Positions 25,132 to 34,310 of a DNA stretch of 64,000 nt are shown here, in pieces. Source of the DNA: UBA5070 sp035913415 (GTDB lineage Bacteria > Fibrobacterota > Fibrobacteria > UBA5070); the NCBI GenBank assembly GCA_035913415.1, contig JAMIIV010000025.1, forward strand, positions 1-64,000, written 5' to 3'. The position numbers and the translations under genes were made by a program. The number at the start of each line of letters is the position of its first letter. Position 1 is the first letter of the stretch. The notes below the pieces were generated by a model. That model made no database searches. It saw nothing but the letters and a program-made list of their open reading frames with translations, and was not told the DNA's origin.

Positions 25132-26357
25132 TTGGAAACCCCGTGGCCCGCATGGGCACCTGCGGCGTCGGCACCGGCCTGGAACTGGTCGAGCGCCGCC
25201 TGGAGGCGGCTCTCCGAGTCCAGCAGGAACTGGGCCGACACCACGACCTCGTCACCGGCCTCCAAGCCTTCCAGCACCAGGGTTTTTCCGTCGGCCGTGG
25301 GTCCGGTCCGCACCTGCGCGGGGCGGAACCTGCCACCTCCCAGGTCGAGGAACACGAAGTCGCGGGCTCCCCCGTGCAGCACGGCTCCCTCCGGGACCAC
25401 GATGCCGATCCGGCCCGGGGGCCGGAAGGTGGCCGAACGCACCTCGCCTTCGCGCAGGGCGAGTCCGCCTTCCGGCCGCAGACGCGCCAGCGCGGTGCGG
25501 GTGGAGGCGTCGGCGGTGGGCAGGATCCCCGCGACCACCGCGGTCCCCCCGGCGCCGCCGTCGAAGGTTCCGATGTCCACCTTCGCCCCCGGCTGGGGCT
25601 CGAACCCCGAGGGCAGCCGCGCTTCCAGCAGAAGCCCGGCGCCCTCGACCAGCCGGAACAATTCCTGTCCGGCCATCACCGCCTGTCCGTCGGTGGCCCC
25701 GCGCGTGCGGATCCAGCCGTCCACGTTCGAAACCAGCGGGAGGATCCGCCGGACCTCGCCCTGGCGCGCGATCTCGTCCAGGGTGGCATCCCCCACCCCC
25801 AGCGCCCGCAACCGATCCCGAGCCGCGCTCGCCGCGACGCTGTCTCCCGCGCGCCTGGAGGCCAGCCAATCGCCCTGGGCGGCCACCAGATCGGGAGCGA
25901 ACCATGTCGCCAGATTCTGCCCCCGGCGCACCCGGTCGCCCGGTCGCAACGGCGCCACCTTCTCGAGATAGCCCATCGCGCGCACCGTCACCGAACGCTC
26001 CGCGGCCGGGTCGAGCACCACGCGGGCCTCCACCTTCACCGGGCGGCCCAGCACCCCCGCATCGACCATCTCGCTACGCACCCCGATCTTGCGTACGATG
26101 TGGGGATCGACCACGACATCCCCCGCCGCGGCCGAATCCGGCGCCGCGGAAGCGACCAGGGGGACCAGATCCATGCCGCACAGGGGGCACGACCCCGGTT
26201 GGTCCTGCACGATCTGCGGGTGCATCGGACAATGCCACGCCTTCCCCGCCTGGGCAGTACCGGCATGATCGTGGTCATCCCCCTTCCCCTCGCGCGAACA
26301 GCCGGGAAGCACCAGCAACACCAACGCGATCATCAGCCACGCCCGTTTGCGGATCAT
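25128..26357 (-). CDS. cusB: RND periplasmic adaptor, CusB-like, with heavy-metal binding domain
   Basis: 409-residue membrane-fusion lipoprotein (lipobox LPGC). Residues about 37-66 form a heavy-metal binding domain, WHCPMHPQIVQDQPGSCPLCGMDLVP, common in CusB homologues. The rest is the usual adaptor: barrel-sandwich (VTVRAMGYLEKVAPLRPGDRVRRGQNL), short helical hairpin, and beta-barrel domains (IPLV...VVPEGAVLHGG). The ATG at 26357 overlaps the cusC stop (ATGA) and has GGAGGT upstream; the much longer open frame is out of family. It links CusA to CusC across the periplasm. Confidence 0.94.
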   Translation of the reverse strand: MIRKRAWLMIALVLLVLPGCSREGKGDDHDHAGTAQAGKAWHCPMHPQIVQDQPGSCPLCGMDLVPLVASAAPDSAAAGDVVVDPHIVRKIGVRSEMVDAGVLGRPVKVEARVVLDPAAERSVTVRAMGYLEKVAPLRPGDRVRRGQNLATWFAPDLVAAQGDWLASRRAGDSVAASAARDRLRALGVGDATLDEIARQGEVRRILPLVSNVDGWIRTRGATDGQAVMAGQELFRLVEGAGLLLEARLPSGFEPQPGAKVDIGTFDGGAGGTAVVAGILPTADASTRTALARLRPEGGLALREGEVRSATFRPPGRIGIVVPEGAVLHGGARDFVFLDLGGGRFRPAQVRTGPTADGKTLVLEGLEAGDEVVVSAQFLLDSESRLQAALDQFQAGADAAGAHAGHGVSK

Positions 26358-27559
26358 TTCACCACCTCCGTTTCCCACACCCGACCCGCCGCCGCCAAGG
26401 CACGGGCCCGTTCCAGTTCGTACGTCTCCCGCTGCGCGATCCGCTCCATCGCGGCCATGCCGACCATCTCGTCCATCGCCACCACCATCGAGGTCATTTC
26501 CCGTCCCTGCTTCCAGCGCTCCTGCGCGTCGGCCCGCGCTCGCGCCTGCCCCGGGACCACCGCGCTGTCGAGCAGACGCAGGGCCTGCCAGGCGGCACGG
26601 GCCCGCGCGCGATGCCCTGCCGTCTCGGCACGGACCATCCTGGACATTCCTTCCAGTCGCGCCTGGTCCACCCGGGCCTTCGAGCGCGCCGCGGCCGCTT
26701 CGGCGCGGGCCATCCCCGAAGCCCAGGGCAGAAACGGCATCGTGATTCCCACCATCGCCCCCCATCCCGGCATTCCGTCACCCATGCGCATCGCCATGCC
26801 TCCCACCATCAGGTCGGGAAGCAGTGCGGCTTCGGCGGCCTCGGCCATCGCCTGGCCCATGGCGACCTCGGTGCGCATCGACTCCAGGTCGGGACGGCTC
26901 GTCGCGACCGAATCCAGCGAGGGGTCGTCGAGCCAGATCGCCCACCGCGCAGGCCCCAGCTCGGGCAGCTCACCGGCACCGGTCCAGGCTTCACGCATGG
27001 CCCGCGCCACCTGGAGATCCTGGACCATCTGATCCCGACGGATGCGGGCCTGGGTGCGGCGCGCATCACCAAGCCAGACATCCGAGGCCGTCGCCATGCC
27101 GACCCCCAGATTGCGCCGGGTGATTTCCGCCAGGTTCTCGGCCCGCAGGACTTGGGAATCGAGCACCCTCAACATTTCCTGGGCCATCCATTCCATCCAC
27201 ACCGCCTCGCGGACGGCACGGGCCAGGTCGACCATCGCGCCCAGGGAATCGGAGCGGACCATCGCCAGACGGCGCATTTCGACAGTTTCCATCCGCGCCC
27301 GTCTGCCCGGCCAAGGAATCCCCTGCTCGAGGGCCAAGGCCAGTTCGCCGTCGGAGCGACCGGAGACCTGGAGGGACGGGGCCATCCAGGCCCGGGTGCC
27401 CTCCAGGCGCGCCTGCTGGGCACGCGGACTCCAGCGCACTTCCTCGGCACGCGGATGACGGGTCAGGACTTCCCGAACCAGGGAATCGAGCGCGGGCGAG
27501 GTCGCCAAAGCACAGCCCGCGACCAGCGCCACGCTGGACAAAATTCGTTCCGTGAACAT
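26354..27559 (-). CDS. cusC: Met-rich outer membrane efflux channel (TolC/CusC-like)
   Basis: 401 residues with an N-terminal signal (MFTERILSSVALVAGCALA; GCA could also be a lipobox variant). The helical layout and repeats fit outer-membrane efflux proteins, which form the trimeric exit duct. Methionine is strikingly frequent, for example MVGGMAMRMGDGMPGWGAMVG and MTSMVVAMDEMVGMAAM. Such Met clusters bind Cu(I)/Ag(I) and support a copper or silver substrate. First large gene of the operon; the ATG at 27559 is preceded by AGGAG. Confidence 0.88.
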   Translation of the reverse strand: MFTERILSSVALVAGCALATSPALDSLVREVLTRHPRAEEVRWSPRAQQARLEGTRAWMAPSLQVSGRSDGELALALEQGIPWPGRRARMETVEMRRLAMVRSDSLGAMVDLARAVREAVWMEWMAQEMLRVLDSQVLRAENLAEITRRNLGVGMATASDVWLGDARRTQARIRRDQMVQDLQVARAMREAWTGAGELPELGPARWAIWLDDPSLDSVATSRPDLESMRTEVAMGQAMAEAAEAALLPDLMVGGMAMRMGDGMPGWGAMVGITMPFLPWASGMARAEAAAARSKARVDQARLEGMSRMVRAETAGHRARARAAWQALRLLDSAVVPGQARARADAQERWKQGREMTSMVVAMDEMVGMAAMERIAQRETYELERARALAAAGRVWETEVVK

Positions 27560-27719
27560 GGAGCCGATGCTCCTTCCAAGACACGATGGGAACAGGATCC
27601 CGGATGACGGCCTCGTTGTCCGCCTGGAGCACTCCCCTTCGCGAGGGGACGTGGGCGCAAAGGCGGTGGAACGAAGTCACACTCCGGGGGTGGACCGAAT
27701 CAGCGCAGGAAGGTGAGGC

Positions 27720-28139
27720 TCAACAGCGAAGGGACTGGTGCAGCACCCAAAGGGGAGGACCGGAAGTTCGCGAGGCGACATGGACACGTGGAAGGAGCGT
27801 GTCGGATCGGGGAGATCGGAGCGTTGGCGGCGATCGCAAGAACGCAAGGGGGAAGAGTTGGACGGAATCCGAACGCAGATCGCGCGCGGCGTCTGCGGGC
27901 AGGGCCTCCCAGTTCAGTTGGGGGCAATCGCAACCGACATCGAACCAGGGGGCCGAGGACGTGGATGGAGCGGGCAGGTGACCCGTCGGAGCGCAGCAAC
28001 CAACCTCGGCGGAAGGTTCGGAACGGGCCATCGGGCACTCGTACGCGCTGCCCCAAACCGGCGCCAGAGCCGCAAACCAGGCCAGGAGCATGAATGTCCA
28101 TGCCCTTGCCCTGCCCGAAGTGGTGCGACGCTTTGCCAT
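27720..28139 (-). CDS. Small secreted Cys-containing protein upstream of the Cus operon
   Basis: 139 residues from ATG 28139. A membrane/signal segment (AWTFMLLAWFAALAPVWGSA) is followed by a short exported part with ECPM, VGCCAPTG and VGCDCP cysteine clusters, then a Ser/Arg/Pro-rich tail. I do not recognise the family. It sits 160 bp upstream of cusC on the same strand and may be the first gene of the metal operon; small Cys-rich proteins in this position are often metal-responsive. The ribosome site is weak, so the start and even coding status are less certain. Confidence 0.5.
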   Translation of the reverse strand: MAKRRTTSGRARAWTFMLLAWFAALAPVWGSAYECPMARSEPSAEVGCCAPTGHLPAPSTSSAPWFDVGCDCPQLNWEALPADAARDLRSDSVQLFPLAFLRSPPTLRSPRSDTLLPRVHVASRTSGPPLWVLHQSLRC

Positions 28140-28278
28140 ATCATGGAACCTACTCGCCAAGCGCTGCGGAAACAAGCACCCCGTTTGGATGTAACGTGCA
28201 GGCATCGTGGACCGTCCTTGGTGGTTCGCCTCGATCGAGACGACGGAGCCCACCCCGGCCGCGATCCGCGACAGGAAT

Positions 28279-28300
28279 TGTTACATCCCTGTCACAGAGG
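28279..28300 (+). promoter_or_regulatory. Pho-box-like direct repeat upstream of the putative outer-membrane protein
   Basis: TGTTACATCCC (28279-28289) followed by TGTCACAGAGG (28290-28300) forms an 11-bp direct repeat with TGTCA-like heads, the layout of PhoB sites. A possible -10 (TTAAGA, 28312-28317) follows. The motif is short and could be chance. Confidence 0.3.
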
Positions 28301-28342
28301 CCCCGTCCCCCTTAAGACCCTACACAAGCAATGGAGCCATCC

Positions 28343-29599
28343 ATGAAGCGTTTCTCCCTGACCCTGGCGACCTTCGCCAGCGCCGCATTGGCCGCCCCGG
28401 CCACCACCCCCGTCGCTCCAGCGGCCGTGCCCGCCCCTGTGGCGGCCGCCGAACCGGCCTACACCACCGCTGCTGCGACCGCCGTCGCGGCACCGACCAG
28501 CGCCTCGACCGCCCCGGTCACCCCGGCCTCCAACACGATGATCCAGAGCAACATCGCTCTGCCGGGCGGCATCAACGCGCTGTCGTACGTGCCCCACCGC
28601 TACGCGGGCAAGCAGTTCGCCGTGTTCCAGTGGGCACAGGCGGACGGAACCGAGGCGTGGGCTGCCTTCGACACCTGGGCCACCAACTTCCACCTCAACA
28701 ACGGTCAAGGCGACCTCGCCGGCTACTGGATGACCCCCGACATGGGTGTTGGTGCGGTCGTCAACTTCCACCGCGCCGGCGAGTGGGTCTACTTCGAAGA
28801 CGAATTCACCGCCGGAACGAACAAGATCAAGACCACCTACGAGTCCAACTCCGACACCGCCCTGGTGCTCGACGGTCTCGAACTGGTCTACTCGCAGCCC
28901 TACGGCGACCTGGGTGTCTACGCCAACGCCCACTTCCGCTCCTGGGGCAAGACCTTCACCGCCGACTCCTCCCTCAAGATCTCCGGCGGCGGCGCCGGCA
29001 TCGACACCAGCATCTCCGACGAGTGGTCGGGTGTGCAGCGCCGCGGCGGCCTGACCTTGGGTGCCCGCAGCTTCGCCGGAGCCAACGGCAGCGCCTGGCA
29101 GGCCCAGCTCACCTGGGACGTGCTCTACACACGCGCCCAGCCTGGCGCTGACGAGGTCTTCACCCACTACGTGCGCCTGTACGGCCGCTGGGGACAGCGT
29201 CGCGACGTCGAGAACGGTCTGATCATCGGGTACGGCATCAACCCCGAATTCCTGATGGTCGACGCCGAGGAAAATCCCGACGTCCGTGCCGGGCTGCTGC
29301 TGCCTCCCAACCTGGCCCTCGAACTGCCCCTGTTCCAGTACTGGACCCTCAAGGGCGGCGCCACCTTGCCGGTGCGTTTTGTCTACAACGACAGCGAAGT
29401 GGGCGACAACGAGAACGTCACCTGGACCCTCACCTCCGAGGCCCCGGTCGGCAACCTCGGCCTTCGCTACGGTCGCGGCCGTTGGGCTGCCGAAGCCGGT
29501 GTGACCAACGGCTTTTTGACCAACGGTCCGTACTTCCTGTCGGGCGTCCAAGACGCCGGAACGCTGGTCAACTTCGCTCTGAGCGTCGACCTCAAATAA
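28343..29599 (+). CDS. Putative outer-membrane beta-barrel protein (porin-like)
   Basis: 418 residues. A signal peptide (MKRFSLTLATFASAALA) is followed by a ~50-residue Ala/Pro/Thr/Val linker and then a long series of amphipathic beta strands with aromatic girdle residues, for example GDLGVYANAHFRSWGKTF and KGGATLPVRFVYNDSEV. The C-terminal strand is FALSVDLK. No specific family is recognised. A strong terminator follows and the gene stands alone, as for an abundant outer-membrane protein. The ATG at 28343 has GGAG at proper spacing; an in-frame ATG at 28331 is poorer. Confidence 0.7.
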   Translation: MKRFSLTLATFASAALAAPATTPVAPAAVPAPVAAAEPAYTTAAATAVAAPTSASTAPVTPASNTMIQSNIALPGGINALSYVPHRYAGKQFAVFQWAQADGTEAWAAFDTWATNFHLNNGQGDLAGYWMTPDMGVGAVVNFHRAGEWVYFEDEFTAGTNKIKTTYESNSDTALVLDGLELVYSQPYGDLGVYANAHFRSWGKTFTADSSLKISGGGAGIDTSISDEWSGVQRRGGLTLGARSFAGANGSAWQAQLTWDVLYTRAQPGADEVFTHYVRLYGRWGQRRDVENGLIIGYGINPEFLMVDAEENPDVRAGLLLPPNLALELPLFQYWTLKGGATLPVRFVYNDSEVGDNENVTWTLTSEAPVGNLGLRYGRGRWAAEAGVTNGFLTNGPYFLSGVQDAGTLVNFALSVDLK

Positions 29600-29625
29600 A
29601 CAAATCGCCGACCTCTGGCACCTTG

Positions 29626-29658
29626 GGCCCCGTTCCGATTCCCGGAGCGGGGCCTTTT
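29626..29658 (+). terminator. Rho-independent terminator
   Basis: 11-bp stem GGCCCCGTTCC (29626-29636) / GGAGCGGGGCC (29644-29654) with one wobble pair, 7-base loop, then TTTT. It begins 27 bases after the outer-membrane protein stop. Confidence 0.88.
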
Positions 29659-29735
29659 CCATTCCCCCCACCCAGGGGACCCTGTTGAACAACCTGCAAC
29701 AGAATCTACCGCGGCTCAGGAAACCATCGAACCCC

Positions 29736-30584
29736 ATGGGTGCGGGACGGTACAATACCGTTGTGAGCGAGATCACCGACACCCTGGATTACCGCGACCT
29801 CCTCCAGGAGGCCTACGAGCAGCGCAAGGCGGACAATCCGCTGTACTCCTATCGCCTCATGGCCGGAAAGCTGGGTCTGAACGTCAGCCACCTCTACCGG
29901 ATCCTGCGCAAGGACCTCCACCTGAGCCTGGACAAGGTGCCCTCGGTCTGCGACCTTCTGCGCCTGGGGGGCCGGGAGGCCGAGCACTTCGAGCTCCTGG
30001 TGCAGTACGGAAGAGCGCGGTCGGAGCGCACCCGAACCAGCCTGATGGAGCGGATCCTCGATCTGCGCGAACCCCACCGGCGCGCCGTCGCCCATGCCCA
30101 ATTCAAGGCCCTCTCCCGCTGGCAAGCGCCGGTTGTGCGCGCCCTGGCCCTGGCGGGGGAATCGGATGCGGGCCGGATCGGCCGTCGGATCCGCCCCCCC
30201 CAGAAACCCGAGGTGGTACGCCAGATCCTGGATGACCTCGAAGGGGCGGGCTTGTTGAAGGCCGAGGGCCAAGGACGCTGGAGTTCCGCCGACCTGCATC
30301 TGACCACCGGCACGGCCTTCCGCTCCGAGGCCGTGCGCCACTACCAGCGCGAAGTCCTCGACATGGCCTCCGCGGCCATCCGCGACATCCCGCGAGCGGA
30401 GCGGGACATCACGTCGCTGGTCGTCGAGGTCGACGAAGAGGCCCGCCAGGAGATCGTCGAGATGGTGCGGGAATGCCGGCGCCAGATCGTGCGGCGCATC
30501 GAGCGCTGCGTCCGTCCGGACCAGGTGCTGCAATTGGCCTTCGCGGCGTTTCCCGTGGCCTCGACCGCCGAGGGCAAACCGTGA
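29736..30584 (+). CDS. TIGR02147 family HTH-containing protein
   Basis: 282 residues from ATG 29736. TTG 29685 (with an AGGGG site) and GTG 29763 are alternatives; the family-like part begins at DTLDYRDLLQEAYEQRKADNP. The opening segment, the HTH-like YRLMAGKLGLNVSHLYRILRKD, and the later winged region (EVVRQILDDLEGAGLLKAEGQGRW) match TIGR02147/DUF4423 proteins, a paralogous family recalled from Fibrobacter and Bdellovibrio. Thought to be transcriptional regulators, but roles are not established. It overlaps the following lipoprotein gene (GTGA), so the two are co-expressed. Confidence 0.8.
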   Translation: MGAGRYNTVVSEITDTLDYRDLLQEAYEQRKADNPLYSYRLMAGKLGLNVSHLYRILRKDLHLSLDKVPSVCDLLRLGGREAEHFELLVQYGRARSERTRTSLMERILDLREPHRRAVAHAQFKALSRWQAPVVRALALAGESDAGRIGRRIRPPQKPEVVRQILDDLEGAGLLKAEGQGRWSSADLHLTTGTAFRSEAVRHYQREVLDMASAAIRDIPRAERDITSLVVEVDEEARQEIVEMVRECRRQIVRRIERCVRPDQVLQLAFAAFPVASTAEGKP

Positions 30585-31780
30585 GGGACACGAATCGCCC
30601 CATGCGTTTCGTCACGGCCCTGGCGGGGTGCGCGGCCCTGATCGGATGGGCAAGCCTGGTCGGGTGCGCCGATGCGGACCGCTCGGCGGGTGGCTCCAGC
30701 TACGAGACCGAAAACGCCCTGACGGCACGGATCATCGACGCCGACGGCATGCCGGCGTCGGGGGTGCGGGTGCGGGTGCGCCCTCTGGCATGGATCGCCG
30801 GTGAACCTGTGGACTCCTCGTTGGACGTGCGGTCGGATGCCACAGGCCGCATTTCCCTCGAGCTGCCGGTGGGAGCCTGGCGACTGGAAGCCCGATCACC
30901 GGGCGTGGCGGCGCTGTTGGACGTGCCTGACGGCAAACGACCGACCGACATGGGCGTGGTGCGCCTGTCCCGTCCCGCCTCGATCACCGGGCGGACCACG
31001 CCGGGAGCCCGCGTCGGCGCCAGCGGCCTGGAGCACTCGGCGGTCGCCGACGCGGGTGGCGTGTTCCATCTGGACTCGTTGCCCGCCGGGGTGCACGTGT
31101 TGCGCCAAGTGGGCTCGGCGGCCCGTGCGTTCGTGCAGGCCGAGGCAGGCCAATCGCGAGATGCGGGGTTCCTGCGCGTCGATTCCGTCGGTCAGATCTA
31201 CCTGGACGACTTCGAGGACGGCGACACCCGACTGCTCCACGGCGCCTGGACCGGAGGCGGCTGGTGGTGGGTCAACGCCGATTCCGGAGTGAACCTCGCT
31301 CCGGACAGCGTGAGTCGTCTCCCCGGGCGCGCCGTCTTCGCCGACGGTGGTGGTGGCAAGGTGTTCCATTTCTCGGCGGCGTTCCCCGCCGGCGCCAGCT
31401 CCACGTCCTGGGCCCAGTGCGGCCTCGATTTCGGCCCCCGTCCCCTCGATCTTTCCGGGCTCGTCTCCATCCGCTTCCGGGCACGCGGCATCGGAGTTGC
31501 GGCAATCCTTGTCAACATCGACGGCGCCACACCCGCGCAGATTCCTCAAACCTCGGTGGTGCTCGATTCCGTCTGGACGGACTTCGAGGTTCCCGTCTCC
31601 GCGTTGCAACTTCCCTCGTGGTCGGGGGTAATTCTCGATTCCGCCTCGCGTGCCCAAAGACTGCGTCAAGCGGTGGGCCTGACCTGGTCGCTTTCGGCTT
31701 CGGGAGACCTCTGGCTGGACGACATCCGCTTGGTGGGTCCTTCGCCGGCCCTGCTCTGGGGCGCGACTCCCCCCCCCTGA
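30581..31780 (+). CDS. Lipoprotein with carboxypeptidase-regulatory-like and galactose-binding-like domains
   Basis: 399 residues from GTG 30581 (overlapping the regulator stop); ATG 30602 is the alternative. Lipobox LVGC follows a signal segment. Residues about 48-120 look like a carboxypeptidase-regulatory/transthyretin-like beta domain (ALTARIIDADGMPASGVRVRV). The C-terminal part, YLDDFEDGDTRLLHGAWTGG to DLWLDDIRLVG, resembles the CBM11/CIA30-type jelly-roll found in Fibrobacter surface proteins and may bind carbohydrate. It precedes a GH74 xyloglucanase, which supports a polysaccharide-related surface role; this is inference. Confidence 0.72.
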   Translation: MRDTNRPMRFVTALAGCAALIGWASLVGCADADRSAGGSSYETENALTARIIDADGMPASGVRVRVRPLAWIAGEPVDSSLDVRSDATGRISLELPVGAWRLEARSPGVAALLDVPDGKRPTDMGVVRLSRPASITGRTTPGARVGASGLEHSAVADAGGVFHLDSLPAGVHVLRQVGSAARAFVQAEAGQSRDAGFLRVDSVGQIYLDDFEDGDTRLLHGAWTGGGWWWVNADSGVNLAPDSVSRLPGRAVFADGGGGKVFHFSAAFPAGASSTSWAQCGLDFGPRPLDLSGLVSIRFRARGIGVAAILVNIDGATPAQIPQTSVVLDSVWTDFEVPVSALQLPSWSGVILDSASRAQRLRQAVGLTWSLSASGDLWLDDIRLVGPSPALLWGATPPP

Positions 31781-31833
31781 TCGCCTCGACCCATCCCTCC
31801 AATCGCCACACCCACTCGGAAAGAAGGCATCCC

Positions 31834-34281
31834 ATGCGCAGATCCCTGACCTGGAGCCTCGCGGCTCTGGTGTCCTCGGTCGCGGTCCTGCAGGCCGCAC
31901 CGTCCTACACCTGGAAGAACGTCGTCATCGGCGGCGGCGGCTTCGTCGACGGCATCGTGTTCCACCCGAACATCCGCGGACTGATGTACGCGCGCACCGA
32001 CATGGGCGGCGCCTACCGCTGGCATGCGCCCAGCAACTCGTGGAACCCGATCACCGACCACATCGGTTCCGTCTCCGACGACATGGGCATTCTCTCCATC
32101 GCCCTCGATCCGCAGGACGGATCGAAGGTGTACCTGCTGACCGGCAAGTACTCCAACGCCTGGAGCGGCGAATACGGCAAGGTCATGGTCTCCTCCGACA
32201 CGGGAAACACCTTCCGCGCCACCACGCTGCACCTGAAGAACGGCGGCAACCTCGACGGACGTGGCTGCGGTGAGAGACTCGCGGTGGACCCCAACAAGTC
32301 GGGACTTCTGTTCCTGGCCGGATCGGCCTGGGACAGCTCGGTGGATGGCGTGGCGCAGGGCACCTTCTCCGGAGCGCTGTGGAAGAGCGTGGACGGCGGC
32401 GCGACCTTCGATTCGGTGAAAACCGGCCCGGTCGGCAACGGCACCTTCGTGTTGTTCGATCCCGCTTCGGGCACCAAGGGCACCCCCTCCACCACGATCT
32501 ACGTCGGGATGGACAAGTCCGACAACGGTGCGGCGGCCCTGTGGCGCAGCAAGGACGGCGGAGCCACGTGGACGAAGGTTCCGGGCGCTCCGGCGGCACT
32601 GATCCCCTCCAGTGGCACGTTCGACGGCGACATCGCCTACTTCAGCTTCAACGACGGTCTGGGCCCCAACGGCATCACCGCGGGCAAGCTCATGCGACTG
32701 GACACCCGCACCGACGTCTGGGCCGATGTGTCCCCGGTGCCCGACGCCGCGTTCGGATACGGCACCCCTTCCGTGGACCGCCAGAATCCCGGACACCTGG
32801 TGGTGAGTTCCGTCGACAAGTGGGCCGGCGGCGACGACGTCTGGCTCAGCCGGGATGGCGGCAAGACCTGGAGCAGCCGCCTGCTGGCCGGCACGCTCGA
32901 CCTCTCCTTCGCTCCCTGGAAGAGCGTGCGCACCCCGCACTGGCTGGCCAGCGTCCAGATCGATCCGTTCGATTCCACCGTGGCCCTGTTCGGCACCGGA
33001 TACGGCGTGTTCCGCACCACCAGCCTGCGCGCGCCCAAACCCGTCTGGGCGGCGGCTGATTCCAACCTCGAGGAGATCGTCTCCAAGCAGCTCGTGGTGC
33101 CGCCGGTCGGCGTCCCGCTGGTCACCTCGATGGGCGACCAGGGCGGATTCCGTCACGTCTCCCTGACGAAGGCCCCCACCGCGGCCCATCTTCCCGATGT
33201 CGGCACCACGTTGTCGATCGACGTGGCCTGGGGAAATCCGGCCGTGTTCGTGCGGGCCCACAACGCCAAGAACGCGGCAGGCACCGTCGGCGGATTCTCG
33301 CTGGACAGCGCCAAGACCTGGACCAACTTCGCCAAGCAGCCCGCGGGCATCACGGTTCCCACCGAAGCCAACGGTTGGGCCGGTAAAGGCGGCGGCACGC
33401 GTTCGATCGGACTGAATGCCTCGGGGTCGTCCATCGTGTGGACCGCTCCGGGAACCGCCGGAGCGTACGTCTCGCGCGACCGCGGCACCACCTGGACGCT
33501 TTCGGGCGGCATCAAGCCCGGAGCCTTCGGCGTCACGCCGATCGGCGACAAGGTCAACCCCGCCAAGGTGTATCTGCTCGACCTTCCCAACGGACGGATT
33601 CTGACCAGCATCGACAGCGGCACCACCTTCGCCACCGGCGCCACCGTCCTGAAGCTGGACGACTGGGAATCCGAGAACGCCCAGATCGCCACCGTGCAGG
33701 GCTACGAGGGTCACGTGATGGTGGCCGCCGACCACGCCTGGGGCGGCGGCGGACTGTATGTCTCGACCAACGGTGGCACCACGGTGCGCAAGGCGACCGG
33801 CGTCTCGAGCGCGACGCGCGTGACCACCGGGCGCCCGCCCGAAGGACGCACCTACCCCTCGGTGTACATCGTGGGCAAGGTGGGAGGCGTCTACGGCATC
33901 TACCGCTCCGACGACTCGCTGAAGACCTGGACCCGTATCAACGATGACGAACACCAGTTCGGCACCATCCACCAGATCGTCGGGGATCCCCGCGTGTTCG
34001 GACGCGTCTTCCTCGGCACCGAAGGCCGCGGCGTGATCTACGGCGAAGACCTCTCCGCGGCGGTGGGTGTGTCCCGTGGCGACCTGCGTCGCGCCGGCAA
34101 GTCGCTGTCGCGCTCGGGCTCGTTGCTGGTCTCCGGAAACGCGGCGATCGACCTCCTCGATCCTTCCGGACGGGTGGTGCGCCGCAGCGCCACGGGTGAG
34201 CTGTCCCTGACCGGTCTGCCCCGCGGCCTCTACCTGGCCCGCAGCGCGGGAACCACCCTCCGAGTCGGCTTGGCCGACTGA
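31834..34281 (+). CDS. GH74 xyloglucanase (secreted) with C-terminal sorting-like domain
   Basis: 815 residues. A signal peptide (SLAALVSSVAVLQAA) is followed by the two seven-bladed beta-propeller domains of glycoside hydrolase family 74. The typical opening is YTWKNVVIGGGGFVDGIVFHP, and ARTDMGGAYRW carries a conserved catalytic Asp; sialidase-like Asp boxes such as SKDGGATWTKV and SRDGGKTWSS recur. The last ~65 residues (AAIDLLDPSGRVVRR...GLPRGLYLARSAG) form a beta domain like type IX sorting signals. The enzyme should cut the xyloglucan backbone outside the cell. AGAAGG precedes ATG 31834 and a terminator follows the stop. Confidence 0.93.
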   Translation: MRRSLTWSLAALVSSVAVLQAAPSYTWKNVVIGGGGFVDGIVFHPNIRGLMYARTDMGGAYRWHAPSNSWNPITDHIGSVSDDMGILSIALDPQDGSKVYLLTGKYSNAWSGEYGKVMVSSDTGNTFRATTLHLKNGGNLDGRGCGERLAVDPNKSGLLFLAGSAWDSSVDGVAQGTFSGALWKSVDGGATFDSVKTGPVGNGTFVLFDPASGTKGTPSTTIYVGMDKSDNGAAALWRSKDGGATWTKVPGAPAALIPSSGTFDGDIAYFSFNDGLGPNGITAGKLMRLDTRTDVWADVSPVPDAAFGYGTPSVDRQNPGHLVVSSVDKWAGGDDVWLSRDGGKTWSSRLLAGTLDLSFAPWKSVRTPHWLASVQIDPFDSTVALFGTGYGVFRTTSLRAPKPVWAAADSNLEEIVSKQLVVPPVGVPLVTSMGDQGGFRHVSLTKAPTAAHLPDVGTTLSIDVAWGNPAVFVRAHNAKNAAGTVGGFSLDSAKTWTNFAKQPAGITVPTEANGWAGKGGGTRSIGLNASGSSIVWTAPGTAGAYVSRDRGTTWTLSGGIKPGAFGVTPIGDKVNPAKVYLLDLPNGRILTSIDSGTTFATGATVLKLDDWESENAQIATVQGYEGHVMVAADHAWGGGGLYVSTNGGTTVRKATGVSSATRVTTGRPPEGRTYPSVYIVGKVGGVYGIYRSDDSLKTWTRINDDEHQFGTIHQIVGDPRVFGRVFLGTEGRGVIYGEDLSAAVGVSRGDLRRAGKSLSRSGSLLVSGNAAIDLLDPSGRVVRRSATGELSLTGLPRGLYLARSAGTTLRVGLAD

Positions 34282-34310
34282 CCGCCGGTCCCGACAGACC
34301 TATGGATTTC

